Shown in pieces: positions 63,236-64,000 of a DNA stretch of 64,000 bases; position 1 is the first letter of the stretch; each line of letters opens with the position of its first letter. The position numbers and the translations under genes are program-made. The notes under the pieces are model-generated. The model saw nothing but the letters and a program-made list of their open reading frames with translations, made no database searches and was not told the origin of the DNA. This stretch comes from Halarcobacter sp. (GTDB lineage Bacteria > Campylobacterota > Campylobacteria > Campylobacterales > Arcobacteraceae), in contig NZ_OY780939.1 in assembly GCF_963675975.1 (NCBI RefSeq), positions 2,356,001 through 2,420,000 of the forward strand. Reading direction: 5' to 3'.

Positions 63236-64000
63236 TTAATCTAATAAACCTAAGCTTTCAATTCTTTCTTTTGCTAGAATATATCTTGCTTGTACATCTT
63301 CAATTTGCTCTTTAGTTAATTTCTTACCAAGAGTACGAAGTCCTCCTTCAAGATCATTATGATGAAGTCCCATTGCAAACTTAAGGTATTCCATAAGAAG
63401 TGGCTGACCATCAAGATATGAAATAGAGTTCATAGCCTGAGAAACTTTTAGAGCCTCATCCCATTCTCCTTTTAAAACATACTCCTGCATAGTTATACTA
63501 GCTTTTGGGAATATAGTACCTACACCTGTAATTCCACCGCATGCACCAGCAAGACCAGCATATACAGTTACAGTGTCAACACCTGCTAAGATTTTTAAAT
63601 CTTTGTTTACTAATAACAGTGTTTCAATAATAGACACATCTATTGTAGATATTTTAAGAGCTGCTACTTCAGGTAGAGCTGCTAGTTTAATAAGAGTTTT
63701 TGTTGAGATGGCATGATAACCAGCTGCATCAGGGTTATTATAAGGCATTATTGTTACTCCTGCTTCTTTTGCAGCTGTTGCAGCAAGAGCATAGTAAGCA
63801 TACATATCTTCATCGTTAGGTGTTTCTTTAGTTTTTGGAGGCATAACCATAACAGTATCTACTCCAACTTTTGCTAATCCTGTAATGATTTTGGCAATCT
63901 CTTCCTTAGTTTCTGCCGAAGCTCCACTGATTAAAGGAACATTGTTTTCCTTAGCAACTTCAGAAAGTGATTCAAGTAAAGAAAGTCTTTGCTCATTACT
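63236..64000 (-). CDS. DHDPS-family pyrroline-4-hydroxy-2-carboxylate deaminase (5' end cut)
   Basis: The open frame continues to the right window edge, so the N-terminal part (perhaps 40-50 residues of an about 300-residue family) is missing; 254 codons are visible. It has the DHDPS-fold features LISGASAETKEEIAKII, the Tyr of IMPYNNP and the Schiff-base Lys in AALKIS, then GVDTVTVYAGLAGACGGITGVGTIFP. Next to the epimerase, D-dehydrogenase and semialdehyde dehydrogenase it is best read as the deaminase converting pyrroline-4-hydroxy-2-carboxylate to alpha-ketoglutaric semialdehyde (LhpC type). Other DHDPS-family aldolases are possible. Confidence 0.85.
   Translation of the reverse strand, partial: SNEQRLSLLESLSEVAKENNVPLISGASAETKEEIAKIITGLAKVGVDTVMVMPPKTKETPNDEDMYAYYALAATAAKEAGVTIMPYNNPDAAGYHAISTKTLIKLAALPEVAALKISTIDVSIIETLLLVNKDLKILAGVDTVTVYAGLAGACGGITGVGTIFPKASITMQEYVLKGEWDEALKVSQAMNSISYLDGQPLLMEYLKFAMGLHHNDLEGGLRTLGKKLTKEQIEDVQARYILAKERIESLGLLD

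Noticed and set aside
1-64000. CRISPR array, prophage, insertion sequence, restriction-modification or defence island
   Set aside because: No regularly spaced repeats, transposase, integrase other than XerH, or cas/phage genes were found on reading the window.

Overview
The window is AT-rich, gene-dense chromosomal DNA from a Campylobacterota bacterium, most likely an Arcobacteraceae (Arcobacter-like) species. This rests on a single XerH-type recombinase, an ArsS-type sensor kinase, the lysC-rppH-hemW order, a 6S RNA candidate just upstream of purD, and a compact CmeDEF/HefDEF-like efflux set. No phage, insertion sequence, CRISPR array, rRNA or tRNA gene was seen. The organism call is inference from gene content.

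Layout. 1-6489: lysC (3' end cut by the window edge) and rppH on the minus strand, then a plus-strand run hemW, prmC, an M3 oligopeptidase and two uncharacterised acidic/coiled-coil proteins. 6493-7626: xerH and, directly upstream in its promoter, a 33-bp imperfect inverted repeat that is a good candidate for the chromosome-dimer-resolution site (difH). From here nearly all genes switch to the minus strand, as expected if replication forks meet near this point. 7653-12785: chemotaxis operon cheY-cheA-cheR-cheD-cheB (transcription order), with a CheD that lacks its catalytic cysteine and a CheA with three Gly-Phe-Phe linker motifs. 12863-24054: housekeeping genes (pnp, a phosphoribosyltransferase, lptD, RDD protein, purD, 6S RNA, hemD, SulP transporter, der, hpf). 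24154-29088: RND efflux system. 29205-37437: flagellar hook/filament-junction operon flgD-flgE-flgL-flgK-fliD plus an EF-hand protein. FlgL carries a tandem 71-residue repeat with calcium-loop-like sequences. 37533-39483: two-component system. 39548-44966: ftsK, lpxD, ilvH, ilvB. The ftsK reading frame extends about 51 codons upstream of its first usual start codon.

45109-53564 is mixed: an orphan degenerate flagellin-like protein, Ppx/GppA phosphatase, a CDP-alcohol phosphatidyltransferase, a diguanylate cyclase, a second SulP transporter, a small SprA-like metalloprotease operon ending in thioredoxin 2, a PagL-like lipid A deacylase, a DUF523 protein, a TtcA-like protein with altered cysteines and a 62-residue conserved-looking protein. 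53567-64000 is a co-directional set of genes whose enzymes together make a trans-4-hydroxy-L-proline degradation pathway (epimerase, D-amino-acid dehydrogenase, DHDPS-family deaminase cut by the right edge, semialdehyde dehydrogenase, plus an ornithine cyclodeaminase/pyrroline reductase homologue), with its own amino-acid ABC transporter, an EamA exporter, a small ORF and a GntR/FCD regulator.

The most novel-looking signals are the difH candidate overlapping the xerH promoter, the CheD pseudoenzyme, the apparent AUA start of ftsK, the calcium-loop theme in the flagellar operon, and the orphan flagellin-like protein.
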